A stretch of DNA of 64,000 bases from Enterobacter sp. (GTDB lineage Bacteria > Pseudomonadota > Gammaproteobacteria > Enterobacterales > Enterobacteriaceae). The notes beneath the pieces were generated by a model. The model saw nothing but the letters and a program-made list of their open reading frames with translations, was not told the origin of the DNA and made no database searches. Position numbers and translations under genes: made by a program. Below are positions 8,640 to 17,747 of the stretch, piece after piece. The first letter of the stretch is position 1, and each line of letters begins with the position of its first letter. The stretch is taken from positions 84,932 through 148,931 of the forward strand of contig JALCNW010000002.1 of NCBI GenBank assembly GCA_022649305.1. The letters run 5' to 3'.

Positions 8640-9137
8640 ATGTCTAACTCCTATCAGTCCGAGATCCCCAAAGCCCGCGTCAATATTCAGTTAAACCTGC
8701 ACACGGGTGGCGCGCAGAAGAAAGTTGAATTACCCCTCAAACTGGTTGTCGTGGGGGATTACAGCAACGGCGAAGAGCAGCGTCCGGTTTCTGAGCGTGA
8801 AAAGGTCAACGTCAACAAGAATAACTTCGACAGCGTGCTGGCCGAATTTTCACCTTCCGTAAAACTCTCTGTAGAAAATACGCTTGCCAACGATGGCAGC
8901 GAAGAAGCCGTCTCTCTGACCTTCCGCGACATGAAAGACTTCACGCCGGAACAGGTCGCCCGCCAGATCCCTCAGCTTAAAGCCATGCTCGCCATGCGCA
9001 ATCTGCTGCGCGACCTGAAAGCCAATCTGCTGGATAACCAGGCATTCCGTAAAGAACTGGAAAAAATCCTGCTTGACCCAGCGCTTAGCGCTGAACTGCG
9101 CAGTGAGCTGTCTGCCCTGGCGCCGAAACAAGCATAA
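8640..9137 (+). CDS. tssB: T6SS contractile sheath small subunit TssB
   Basis: 165 aa, the usual TssB/VipA length. The family signature is clear: the N-terminal region IPKARVNIQLNLHTGGAQKK is followed by ELPLKLVVVGDYS, then FRDMKDFTPEQVARQIPQL. TssB and TssC assemble the cytoplasmic sheath that contracts to drive the T6SS needle. The gene is first in the cluster and 39 nt upstream of tssC. Because the cluster has lost most core genes, the sheath proteins probably have no working apparatus unless another T6SS locus supplies it. Confidence 0.95.
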   Translation: MSNSYQSEIPKARVNIQLNLHTGGAQKKVELPLKLVVVGDYSNGEEQRPVSEREKVNVNKNNFDSVLAEFSPSVKLSVENTLANDGSEEAVSLTFRDMKDFTPEQVARQIPQLKAMLAMRNLLRDLKANLLDNQAFRKELEKILLDPALSAELRSELSALAPKQA

Positions 9138-9176
9138 CGGTCGCGATATTTAACGGATTAATAAGAGAAGATGCTG

Positions 9177-10718
9177 ATGTCTGTAAAAAATGAAAATGCC
9201 GCTGGCGGCGAAAGCGTAGTGCTGGAACGTCCTGAAACAGTGGGTGTGTACGCCTCCCTTTTTGAAAAAATCAATTTAAGCCCGGTTTCTGAACTGAGCA
9301 CGCTGGATATCTGGCAGGATGCGCAGGCCATGTCTGACGCCACGGCAGATGAACGCCTGACGGCGGGTATGCAGGTGTTCCTGGAGTGCCTCAGCAAAGC
9401 TGGCGTTAAAGTCGATAAGCTGGACAAAAACCTGATTGACCATCATATCGCGGAACTCGACTACCAGATCAGTCGCCAGCTTGATGCGGTCATGCACCAT
9501 GAAGAGTTTCAGGCCGTTGAGTCGCTGTGGCGCGGTGTAAAATCGCTGGTGGATAAAACCGATTTCCGCCAGAACGTCAAAGTTGAGCTGCTCGATCTGT
9601 CGAAAGAGACCCTGCGCCAGGACTTTGAAGATGCGCCTGAAATCATTCAAAGTGGGTTATACAAGCATACTTATATCGATGAATACGACACCCCAGGCGG
9701 CGAACCTATCGGTGCGCTGATCTCCTCGTATGAGTTTGATGCCTCAGCACAAGACGTGGCACTGCTGCGTAATATTTCCAAAGTGTCTGCTGCGGCCCAC
9801 ATGCCGTTTATCGGCTCCGCTGGCCCGAAATTCTTCCTGAAGGATTCAATGGAAGAAGTGGCGGCCATCAAGGATATCGGTAACTACTTTGACCGCGCCG
9901 AGTACATCAAGTGGAAATCATTCCGCGATACCGATGATTCCCGTTATATCGGTCTGGTGATGCCGCGCGTGCTGGGCCGTCTGCCGTATGGCCCGGACAC
10001 CGTACCTGTACGCAGCTTTAACTATGTTGAAGAGGTCAAAGGGCCAGAGCACGACAAATACCTCTGGACTAACGCGTCATTCGCCTTCGCGGCAAACATG
10101 GTGCGCAGCTTTATCAATAATGGCTGGTGCGTCCAAATCCGTGGCCCGCAGGCTGGCGGGGCAGTACAAGATCTGCCGATCCACCTGTACGATCTCGGCA
10201 CCGGTAATCAGGTGAAAATCCCGTCTGAGGTGATGATCCCAGAAACCCGTGAGTTTGAATTTGCCAACCTGGGCTTTATCCCGCTGTCGTACTACAAAAA
10301 CCGCGACTACTCGTGCTTCTTCTCAGCGAACTCCACCCAGAAGCCAGCGCTGTATGAAACGGCCGATGCAACCGCAAACAGCCGCATCAACTCCCGTCTG
10401 CCATACATCTTCCTGCTGTCCCGTATCGCGCACTATCTGAAACTCATTCAGCGCGAAAACATCGGTACCACCAAAGACCGCCGCCTGCTGGAGCTGGAGC
10501 TCAATACCTGGGTGCGCAGTCTTGTCACCGAGATGACCAATCCGGGCGATGACCTGCAGGCTTCTCACCCGCTGCGTGATGCGAAAGTGGTGGTGGAAGA
10601 CATCGAAGATAACCCGGGCTTCTTCCGCGTTAAGCTCTTCGCGATCCCGCACTTCCAGGTGGAAGGCATGGACGTAAATCTGTCCCTGGTCTCGCAAATG
10701 CCGAAGGCGAAATCCTAA
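9177..10718 (+). CDS. tssC: T6SS contractile sheath large subunit TssC
   Basis: About 513 aa, full length for TssC/VipB. Recognisable parts are LESLWRGVKSLV-like text (AVESLWRGVKSLVDKT), LLDLSKETLRQDFEDAPEI, and the C-terminal region HYLKLIQRENIGTTKDR with NPGFFRVKLFAIPHFQVEGM. It partners with TssB in the sheath. Two ATGs compete (9171 and 9177); 9177 has better spacing from AAGAGAAG. The frame is intact. Confidence 0.95.
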   Translation: MSVKNENAAGGESVVLERPETVGVYASLFEKINLSPVSELSTLDIWQDAQAMSDATADERLTAGMQVFLECLSKAGVKVDKLDKNLIDHHIAELDYQISRQLDAVMHHEEFQAVESLWRGVKSLVDKTDFRQNVKVELLDLSKETLRQDFEDAPEIIQSGLYKHTYIDEYDTPGGEPIGALISSYEFDASAQDVALLRNISKVSAAAHMPFIGSAGPKFFLKDSMEEVAAIKDIGNYFDRAEYIKWKSFRDTDDSRYIGLVMPRVLGRLPYGPDTVPVRSFNYVEEVKGPEHDKYLWTNASFAFAANMVRSFINNGWCVQIRGPQAGGAVQDLPIHLYDLGTGNQVKIPSEVMIPETREFEFANLGFIPLSYYKNRDYSCFFSANSTQKPALYETADATANSRINSRLPYIFLLSRIAHYLKLIQRENIGTTKDRRLLELELNTWVRSLVTEMTNPGDDLQASHPLRDAKVVVEDIEDNPGFFRVKLFAIPHFQVEGMDVNLSLVSQMPKAKS

Positions 10719-10734
10719 CTAAGGCAGGAAGCCA

Positions 10735-11952
10735 ATGAAAACGGAACAACCGTTATGGGGCAGAGGGATCATGGTCTCGCCCCAGCACTTCCAGCAACAG
10801 GCCGCGTATGCGGCCTGGTCTGCGGCATGTATCGCTCAGATGGGACTTAACCATCCCTGGGGAGTGATCGAGTCGACGTTTGAGCCGGAGGTGCTGAAAC
10901 TCGGACGTCTGCAGGCCCGCAGGCTGCATGTGCGTTTTCAGGATGGCACGCTGACCGATACCGACAATGCCGATGCCCTACCACCAGCATTGTTACTGGA
11001 TGGTGAATCTCGCGAAACCCTGGTGTTACTGGCACTTCCGCTGTTGCGTGCCAACGGCGGTAATTGCCTGACCCCGGATGAGGTGGCTGAGCGCCCGGTA
11101 CGTTACCGTCAGCGCTGGCATGATGTGCGCAACACCTATGGTGATGACACCCGGCAGATTGCGGTGATGCAGCCAGAATTGACGCTGCGCTTTGCCCATC
11201 AGAACAACAGTGATTATCTGACCTGTCCGGTTGCCCGTTTACTGCAGGATTCGCAGGGTGTCTGGACGCTGGATGAAACCTTCCTCCCGCCGTTGCTGAT
11301 GGTGAAGAGCAGCCGCTGGCTGAGCATCCAGCTTGAACAGCTAATGATTCAGCTCCGCGCTCGACTGATTCGTCTGATGGCTATGCGTCGTGAAAGCAAC
11401 GAAAGGATGGCTGATTTTGCCGTAGCTGACGTTTCCCTCTTTTGGCTGCTGAATGCGCTCAACAGCGCAGAGCCAGTCCTCGGTCAGTTTCAGCGAAACC
11501 CAGAAAGTCCGGTGGAGCGCCTGTATCCGGAGTTGGCCCGCCTGGCGGGTAGCCTTCTGACCTTCTCACTGGAGCATCAGGTCAGTGCCATTCCAGCGTA
11601 TCAGCATGAAGCGCTGAATGCCGTTTTCCCACCGTTATTCGATCTGTTAAGCGATTTGCTGGAAGCGAGCCTACCGTCCCGTGTTGTGTCTGTCGAACTC
11701 ACCCATGACAAGCGTCTGCGTCAGTGGTTGGCCCGGCTGCAGGACCCGCGTTTGCGTGAGGGAGCTGATTATTACCTCTCCGTGCGTTCGCTGATCCCGG
11801 TACCCAGCCACGTTCGAGGCGGGTGGCACGGACACCATTTCCCAGTCGCTGCTTGGCCTGGTGGGGCTGGGCATTCCCGGCACGGCAAATCATATTGCCA
11901 CACCTGTATCACGCTTTCTGGCTCTGCTTGGCGTACTGCGACAACCGGGTAA
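10735..11952 (+). pseudogene. tssK: tssK, 3'-truncated by a deletion that fuses it out of frame to tssG
   Basis: TssK is the T6SS baseplate protein that connects the sheath to the membrane complex. The first ~350 residues match Escherichia-type TssK very well (PLWGRGIMVSPQHFQQQA, then FAVADVSLFWLLNALNSAEP, then LEASLPSRVVSVEL). The match stops after DYYLSVRSLIP, near base 11800. The ORF runs on for ~50 codons of out-of-frame sequence to a stop at 11952. The last ~90 residues of normal TssK, containing its C-terminal domain, are absent. Downstream sequence in another frame is TssG, so this is a deletion end point rather than a simple frameshift. The product should not function as TssK. Confidence 0.85.
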
Positions 11953-12469
11953 AACAGAGGAGGGAATGCAGGCACTGGTGAACTTATTGGCACCGAACAC
12001 CAGGGTGAAAGTCAGTCCGTACTGTCTGCGTCCAGTCGAAATCAAGCAACCTCTGGGTTTTTATGAGGATGAGGGTTTTCTTCTTGACGGCAACACACCA
12101 CTGGGTGACGAAGCGATGGATGCCAGCAGTCAACTGCTGATTGCACTCTCGACTGATGACGAACAGGAAGCGCAGGGCTGGAAGCCCGATAACCTGCTCT
12201 ATCAGGACTTTCTTGTGATGCTGCGGGTGTACCTGGGCTGGCGATTTAAAGCCCGAATAACCCTGACGGTCAGCACCCGTTTGCTGACGGCGCCCCCTCT
12301 GGGTGAGGGACCTTTCTGGCTGGGCATGAATGGTGTGCTGGGCATTGACGGTGAGGTTTTACCGGACGATATACCACAGGCCTTTACCACGGAATTGGGC
12401 CGTTATACCGGTCTGCAGCCCGCTACACCACAACAAGGAAACCAACGTGTTACGTACAAGTTTGACTAA
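11800..12469 (+). pseudogene. tssG: tssG, 5'-truncated remnant
   Basis: In the frame of the 11861 ORF, open from about 11795, the sequence encodes the C-terminal ~220 residues of TssG, a baseplate wedge protein. Family features are GLVGLGIPG, the RFLALLGVLRQPGKTEEGMQ region and YLGWRFKARITLT near the end. The N-terminal third and any start signal are missing, because the upstream sequence belongs to tssK. The gene just upstream of tssG in complete clusters, tssF, is absent here. The end overlaps the tssJ start by 23 nt, so this gene order was original. Confidence 0.8.
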
Positions 12470-12992
12470 AACCCTACGCTGGATGCTGCCGGTGTTGGCA
12501 TGCACTCTGACTGGATGTGGCCTCACGCAGAGCGTCGCTGATGGGGGTAAATCGGCTTTTAACTCCGTTTTTTATAAAAAAATCAAAGTACTGCATCTGG
12601 ATTTCACTGCCCGTGAAACGCTTAACACCGATGCGCGTGAAAGTAATTCGCTCTCTGAGCCGGTGGTAGTGCGCATTTACCAACTGAAGGACAGAAAAGT
12701 CTTCGATAAGACGGTGTACCAACAGTTACTGAAGGAAGGCGATACCTTACTGAAAGATGATCTGTTGGCGAGTCGCGATGTGGTGGTCAAACCCGGAGGG
12801 GATGCGAGCCTTGATGTTCCACTGGAAGCTGATACGCAATTCGTCGCCGTTATCGGCTTATTCCGCCATCCGGATATGGAGAGCAATACCTGGAAGCAGG
12901 TGCTGGAGCGTGAAGCGCTGGATCCTGATAAACCGCGCGTTCTGGAAGCGGGTAATAACTATCTGACTTTGAAGCCCATTAAGGAGGATTAA
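12447..12992 (+). CDS. tssJ: T6SS outer-membrane lipoprotein TssJ
   Basis: 181 aa from a GTG at 12447, preceded by AAGGAA at good spacing; the track start at 12330 adds unrelated sequence. The signal peptide ends in the lipobox LTGCG. The rest fits TssJ/SciN: VVVRIYQLKDRKVFDKTVYQ, then QFVAVIGLFRHPD, ending with NYLTLKPIKE. TssJ anchors TssM to the outer membrane, but tssM and tssL are not in this window. The gene overlaps the tssG remnant and abuts tssE. Confidence 0.9.
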   Translation: MLRTSLTKTLRWMLPVLACTLTGCGLTQSVADGGKSAFNSVFYKKIKVLHLDFTARETLNTDARESNSLSEPVVVRIYQLKDRKVFDKTVYQQLLKEGDTLLKDDLLASRDVVVKPGGDASLDVPLEADTQFVAVIGLFRHPDMESNTWKQVLEREALDPDKPRVLEAGNNYLTLKPIKED

Positions 12993-13447
12993 TGCCACTG
13001 GAGCACATTACACCATCGTTGTACGAAATGTTGGCTGGCAACTTCACTGGAGGACTTGAATTGAATCAGGTCAGTGAGCAAAACCAGGTGATTCTTTCTG
13101 TGTTGGACAATATGCAGCGAATCCTTAACGCCCGAGCGGGGACGCTGGCGCATTTGCCTGATTATGGCTTGCCTGAAATGTCCAAAATCCTGCAGGGAAT
13201 GCCGGGTACAGCGCATCAGCTCACGATCACGCTTTCCGAGATATTGCTGAAATATGAACCACGACTGAAAAATGTTGAGGTGGTGATACTGGAACAAATT
13301 CAGCCTGGAGAGCTGCGCTATGCCATTGATGCTGAACTTAAGGGTCTCGGTCTGGTGCGATACGGTAGTGAGTTTATGCCTGAGGGCCGGGTGCTTTTAC
13401 GCCATCTTAAACAGCAGCAGTATGTCGACAAACATGCGCGAATTTAG
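12992..13447 (+). CDS. tssE: T6SS baseplate gp25-like protein TssE
   Basis: 151 aa. The gp25-like wedge signature is present: VILSVLDNMQRILNARAG, LPDYGLPEM and AIDAELKG. The ATG overlaps the tssJ stop (TAATG), indicating translational coupling. TssE is part of the T6SS baseplate. The frame is intact. Confidence 0.93.
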   Translation: MPLEHITPSLYEMLAGNFTGGLELNQVSEQNQVILSVLDNMQRILNARAGTLAHLPDYGLPEMSKILQGMPGTAHQLTITLSEILLKYEPRLKNVEVVILEQIQPGELRYAIDAELKGLGLVRYGSEFMPEGRVLLRHLKQQQYVDKHARI

Positions 13448-13485
13448 TCTTTGTTTTTTAAAGGATCTGGGGTAACACAGAGTAT

Positions 13486-13959
13486 ATGTCCGCAAAAACA
13501 CAGTTTCTCAAAAAACTACAAGCACGACAGCCTTCTCCTTGTTCTTTTGGCAGCAAGAGTGAATCAGATATTGCGATGTTTCGTCAGCAAATGAGTGAGC
13601 TTCAGGAGCGGATGGGGGGTTGGCTAGAGAACACCGGTATCAGTCTTGAATGTACGAGTGTGCCGCTCACCGACCTGTTGGTGGATAGTCGGGCTTTCGA
13701 GATTCCGGGGATACAGCTTCACTATGAGAAAAGAACGATAAAATTCACCCCGCTTTTCTTGTATGGACAAGACGTGACGGGATGTGTGGAAGTCAGCCTT
13801 TGTGCAGATGGCCGACTCATTCCGCTGAGCCGTTTATTTATGCGCTCAGGCAAAAGCACTGACTGGACTTATACCCTTTCGGGGGGCTCTTCCTGGTCCA
13901 GGTGCGACTTCGGTGAAGAGGCATTCTTCATGATGCTCGACGGTCTGCTTTCAGACTGA
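13486..13959 (+). CDS. T6SS-cluster protein of unknown function
   Basis: 157 aa, soluble, with no signal peptide or membrane segment. I do not recognise a domain. A central stretch (IQLHYEKRTIKFTPLFLYGQ) and a Ser/Gly/Trp-rich segment (TYTLSGGSSWSRCDF) stand out. Position and strand, between tssE and the tssA-like gene with gaps of 38 and 51 nt, suggest it belongs to the T6SS operon as an accessory protein. Confidence 0.65.
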   Translation: MSAKTQFLKKLQARQPSPCSFGSKSESDIAMFRQQMSELQERMGGWLENTGISLECTSVPLTDLLVDSRAFEIPGIQLHYEKRTIKFTPLFLYGQDVTGCVEVSLCADGRLIPLSRLFMRSGKSTDWTYTLSGGSSWSRCDFGEEAFFMMLDGLLSD

Positions 13960-14010
13960 CGGCTTCCCTCACTGTCTGCCTAATTACTTTCTAACGACGG
14001 AAATTCTGCC

Positions 14011-15336
14011 GTGAATAACGCTTTGCAACTTAAAACCGGCGGTGACCCGCGTACGCTGCCGGACTATGCCGCCTTACGCGATGAAATCGGCAAGCTGGCC
14101 CATCCGGCTCGCCCGGACGTCAACTGGCGGTATGCCGAGAAACTCTGCCTCTCACTGTTCGAACAAAACGGCGTAGAGCTTCAGACCGCGGCCTGGTACA
14201 CGCTTGCGCGTACACATCTTGCTGGGCTGTTTGGGCTGAACGAAGGGTTATCCATTCTGGAGGCGCTGATCAGCCATCAGTGGGGTGGGCTATGGCCGCA
14301 GGCGGTGCATGCCAGAATTGAGATCCTCAGCAGTCTGAGCCAGCGCATCCAGCAGATGATGCGTACGCTGTCGCTGAACTACAGCGATCTCAGCCAGCTT
14401 TATCAGGCCGAGCAGTTGCTGACGCGTCTTGAAGCGATATTTCAGCGGCTGGAGCTTAAACATCTGAGTCAGCTTGAGACGCTGCGAACTCTGATGCACA
14501 ACAGTGCTGTCCGGCTGGAAAACAGTGATAGTGAGTCGGATCGGAGTGCTGTCGTTTTGCCCGATATCTCGATCGCTGCAACAAATGAGCCAGCAGAGGC
14601 GGTGAAGTGGGTATACGTCGCGCAGCCTGAGTTCCAGCCCAACGTAGAGGTCATGTCGGTAATACCTTCCCCGACGAAACCGTGGAAACCTTTTGCGGCG
14701 GGAATGGCGGCTATGCTGGTGATAAGTGCCGCCACGGTGTGGGGCTGGAATACTTTTCATCAACCAGACCGGTTACAAACAGCGCTCGCTACTACGTTCG
14801 CGCCATTACCTGCCCGGCTTTCGTCCGCGCAACTGGAGGGGTTGCGTCAGCAAAACCTTCCGGCGCAAGCGGCTATCAAAAATACTCGACAGCAGCTCAC
14901 TCGCTTGAGCCAGTTGCCGCCGGACTGGTCCGTCGACTATAGCCGTCAACTGGTACAGCAGGCATTGATTTTATGGCCAGAGCAGGCAAAACCGCTGGCG
15001 CAGGAGTGGCAACAGCAGCGTAAAGGAGCCGCTTTGCCGATGGAAAGCCTCAACGGCTGGAATGAGGGGATGACAAAGCTCCAGCAGTTGAGCGACAAGC
15101 TGAACGGGCTGGATGAACAGAAGGGAAAATATATTACGGTCAGCGAACTGAAATCGGTGGTGTTCACAGCAATGCAGGCGTTTAACCGGACAGTACCGGC
15201 TGAAGAGCAACTGCGGACGCTGGCGCAAACCCCAGCCGGGCAGCCACTGCCTGCTGCGGCGCAATCGCAACTGGAAATGCACCTTAAGCAGCTAACGGCG
15301 CAGTATGGCGATCTGAAACACCGCGAAGTGAAGTAA
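14011..15336 (+). CDS. tssA: TssA-like T6SS protein (VasJ type) with a membrane segment
   Basis: 441 aa from a GTG start. The N-terminal ~150 residues form an ImpA_N domain (PDVNWRYAEKLCLSLFEQ, then HQWGGLWPQ), defining the TssA/VasJ family, which caps or primes sheath assembly. A single hydrophobic segment (about residues 229-247, FAAGMAAMLVISAATVWGW) precedes a helical C-terminal domain, the arrangement of membrane-anchored TssA/TagA-type proteins. It is the last T6SS gene before the ICE and is followed by a terminator. Confidence 0.85.
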   Translation: MNNALQLKTGGDPRTLPDYAALRDEIGKLAHPARPDVNWRYAEKLCLSLFEQNGVELQTAAWYTLARTHLAGLFGLNEGLSILEALISHQWGGLWPQAVHARIEILSSLSQRIQQMMRTLSLNYSDLSQLYQAEQLLTRLEAIFQRLELKHLSQLETLRTLMHNSAVRLENSDSESDRSAVVLPDISIAATNEPAEAVKWVYVAQPEFQPNVEVMSVIPSPTKPWKPFAAGMAAMLVISAATVWGWNTFHQPDRLQTALATTFAPLPARLSSAQLEGLRQQNLPAQAAIKNTRQQLTRLSQLPPDWSVDYSRQLVQQALILWPEQAKPLAQEWQQQRKGAALPMESLNGWNEGMTKLQQLSDKLNGLDEQKGKYITVSELKSVVFTAMQAFNRTVPAEEQLRTLAQTPAGQPLPAAAQSQLEMHLKQLTAQYGDLKHREVK

Positions 15337-15365
15337 TGATGGGCGGTGACTGAGTGTACAAAAGC

Positions 15366-15393
15366 AAAAAACCAGCCCTAGGGCTGGTTTTTC
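15366..15393 (-). terminator. Terminator downstream of the tRNA-Phe gene (bidirectional shape)
   Basis: Perfect stem AACCAGCCC-ta-GGGCTGGTT flanked by A-run and T-run. It lies just after the tRNA-Phe 3' end on the minus strand and could also end the T6SS transcript on the plus strand. Confidence 0.88.
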
Positions 15394-15400
15394 TAAATAG

Positions 15401-15449
15401 TGGTGCCCGGACTCGGAATCGAACCAAGGACACGGGGATTTTCAATCCC
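15401..15449 (-). other. ICE left attachment site: 3' end of tRNA-Phe
   Basis: On the minus strand these 49 bases read as the 3' part of E. coli-type tRNA-Phe, from the GAA anticodon arm through the T arm to CCA (ending GAGTCCGGGCACCA). After 15449 the match to the 5' half of the tRNA stops and ICE sequence begins. This is the classic scar of tyrosine-recombinase integration at a tRNA 3' end. The intact tRNA-Phe should lie at the other end of the element, to the right of this window. Confidence 0.92.
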
Positions 15450-15508
15450 TGAGTCAAAGTTAATAGTTTGTAAACAGGCGTATTTGCATACTGTAAAGAG
15501 TGTGCAAA

Positions 15509-16384
15509 ATGAAAATACTTCCCGTTATCTCTCCCAAAGGTGGAGAAGGCAAATCCACGTTTGCTGCTTACCTTGCCGGTTTTCTTGCCGATGCCGGCCT
15601 GAACACCCTTCTTGTGGATGCAGACTATTCCCAGCCCACAGCCAGCAGTATCTTCGCGCTGGAGCATGAATCCCCTTTCGGTCTCTATGAATTGCTGATG
15701 CAGATGGTCAGTGACCATACGCAATGCATTTCGCAGACCGCCATAAAAAATCTCGATGTCATCTACTCTAACGACCCGGACGAACTGTTGCCGACCGCGA
15801 TGCTCCACGCTGCAGACGGCCGTCTGCGCCTGCGTAACATACTTCAGCATCCTTTCTTTAACCGTTATGACGTCATTATTGTGGATTCGAAAGGCGCAAC
15901 AGGCGTCATGACCGAGCTTTCCCTCCTTTCCTCTACCGGTAATGTGATGGGCGTTGTTAAACCCATCCTTCCGGATGTCCGTGAATTTATCCGCGGCTCC
16001 CTTCATATGCTTACCCGCCTGAAAACCTATGAAAATTACGGTATCCGCCTTCCTGATATTTCCATTCTCGTCAACTGTATCGAAAACACTCTGCTTGACC
16101 GTGAAGCAATGGACGGTCTTGCCGCCATCATTAACGAAAAACATTACGACGCCTCTGCGCTGGGCAACCGTGACGTTTATCGTTTACTCGATACCCGTAT
16201 CGAGGCGCTGGATATTTTCAAACTGGGGCACGTCAAGCAGCAGCCCGTGCATCGTCTGGAATACAAAACACGCCGCAAAGGTCCGGCCGCAGCCGTCACC
16301 ATGCACGACCTCGCGTGTGAACTGTTCTCTGAGTGGCAGAGCCATTTCAGTGACGTTCTGACCCGGGAGGTGCGTCATGTCTGA
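15509..16384 (+). CDS. parA: ParA-family ATPase of the ICE
   Basis: 291 aa from the ATG at 15509 (AAGAG upstream; the track's GTG at 15500 is less likely). The deviant Walker A motif KGGEGKST lies at about residues 9-16, followed by LLVDADYSQPTASS and a switch region (DVIIVDSKGATGV). It corresponds to the ParA/Soj protein at the att-proximal end of SPI-7 and PAPI-1, needed for stable maintenance of the excised element. It overlaps the next gene by 8 nt, starting a parA-dnaB-parB operon. Confidence 0.92.
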   Translation: MKILPVISPKGGEGKSTFAAYLAGFLADAGLNTLLVDADYSQPTASSIFALEHESPFGLYELLMQMVSDHTQCISQTAIKNLDVIYSNDPDELLPTAMLHAADGRLRLRNILQHPFFNRYDVIIVDSKGATGVMTELSLLSSTGNVMGVVKPILPDVREFIRGSLHMLTRLKTYENYGIRLPDISILVNCIENTLLDREAMDGLAAIINEKHYDASALGNRDVYRLLDTRIEALDIFKLGHVKQQPVHRLEYKTRRKGPAAAVTMHDLACELFSEWQSHFSDVLTREVRHV

Positions 16385-17747
16385 GATGATGATGCCGTGC
16401 TCTTATGAGGCTGAGCAGGCCGTACTGGGCGGACTGATGCTTGATAACGACCGGTGGGATGAGGTGATACTGCAAATCTCCCCGGAAGATTTGTTTTCCC
16501 GGCCGCACCGTATGGTCTTTCGCGTGATGGCCGAGCTGGCCGGAGAAGGGCTACCGCTCGATCTCATCACTATTACGGAACGGCTGGAGAACAGAGGCGA
16601 CCTTGAACAGTGTGGCGGCTTTGCTTATCTGGCTGAAATGAGTAAAAACACGCCGTCTGCAGCCAATATCCTGGCATACGCCGGGGTGGTGGCGGAGAAA
16701 AGCCGCCTGCGGCAGCTGATGACTGTGGGTAACAGTCTTCTTTCCGATGTGCAGGCCCCGAAAGCCAGCTCGGCGGGCATTCTTGAGTCGGCCGAAGGTA
16801 AGTTGTTTAACATTGCCGAACAGGGAGCCATGCAGCTCAACAGTGAGACCGGTGTTAACGAGGCGCTGGATAAACTGCTAACGCAGCTGGAAAGCATGTC
16901 CGCCAGTGACGGCCTCACCGGGACACCGACAGGGTTCAGTGAACTGGACGCGATGACCTGTGGTCTCCAGCCCGGCGATCTGGCCCTGCTGGCCGCCCGT
17001 CCTTCCATGGGGAAAACGTCGCTGGCCATGGCCGCCTGTACAGCGGCCGTGAGCGCAAAACCTGACGATCACGTCTTTGTGTTCAGTCTTGAAATGCCCT
17101 CAGAGCAGCTGATGATGCGCCTGCTGGCGATGGAAGGCCGGGTGGAACTGTCCCGGCTTCGCAGCGGCAACATGGATGATGAAGACTGGGCTCGCGTGTC
17201 CGAGGCAACCGGTCGCATTATTGAGTGGAAAAACCGTCTGATCATTGATGATACCAGTTACCAGACCCCGGCCACACTGCGCGCCCGCGCCCGTCGCTAT
17301 GTCCGCAAATACGGCAGACCCTCTCTCATCATGCTGGACTATCTGCAGCTTGTCCGCTCCCCCGAGCAGGAAAACCGCACGCAGGAAATAGCGGAAATTT
17401 CCCGCTCGCTTAAGGCGCTCGGTAAAGAGCTGGGCTGTCCGGTACTGGCGCTTTCCCAGCTCAACCGCCTGGTGGAGCAGCGGGCCGATAAACGCCCCAA
17501 TAATGGTGACCTGCGTGACTCCGGTGCGCTGGAGCAGGATGCGGACCTCATCATGTTTATTTACCGGGATGAGGTTTATAACCCCGGCACCCCTGATGCC
17601 GGGGTGGCTGAGATCATTGTCGGCAAGCAGCGGCAGGGGCCAACCGGCACGGTAAAAGTCAAATTTGACGGGCGTTACACCCTCTTTTCGGAGTTTCAGG
17701 AAGGCAGCTATTACTTCGGTTACCGCAGCGGGAGGAAACAGGCATGA
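16377..17747 (+). CDS. dnaB: DnaB-type replicative helicase of the ICE
   Basis: 456 aa, the size of chromosomal DnaB (about 470). The N-terminal domain (EAEQAVLGGLMLDNDRWD) binds primase in the family, and the C-terminal RecA-like domain has Walker A ARPSMGKTSLA (about residue 206), FSLEMPSEQL, LIMLDYLQL and LALSQLNR, then RDSGALEQDADLIMF. It likely loads at the ICE's own origin when the element is excised. It overlaps both neighbours, so translation is coupled. Confidence 0.94.
   Translation: MSEMMMPCSYEAEQAVLGGLMLDNDRWDEVILQISPEDLFSRPHRMVFRVMAELAGEGLPLDLITITERLENRGDLEQCGGFAYLAEMSKNTPSAANILAYAGVVAEKSRLRQLMTVGNSLLSDVQAPKASSAGILESAEGKLFNIAEQGAMQLNSETGVNEALDKLLTQLESMSASDGLTGTPTGFSELDAMTCGLQPGDLALLAARPSMGKTSLAMAACTAAVSAKPDDHVFVFSLEMPSEQLMMRLLAMEGRVELSRLRSGNMDDEDWARVSEATGRIIEWKNRLIIDDTSYQTPATLRARARRYVRKYGRPSLIMLDYLQLVRSPEQENRTQEIAEISRSLKALGKELGCPVLALSQLNRLVEQRADKRPNNGDLRDSGALEQDADLIMFIYRDEVYNPGTPDAGVAEIIVGKQRQGPTGTVKVKFDGRYTLFSEFQEGSYYFGYRSGRKQA

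Noticed and set aside
15284-16144. 286-aa minus-strand ORF
   Set aside because: Shadow of parA that also crosses the tRNA-Phe scar and the end of tssA.
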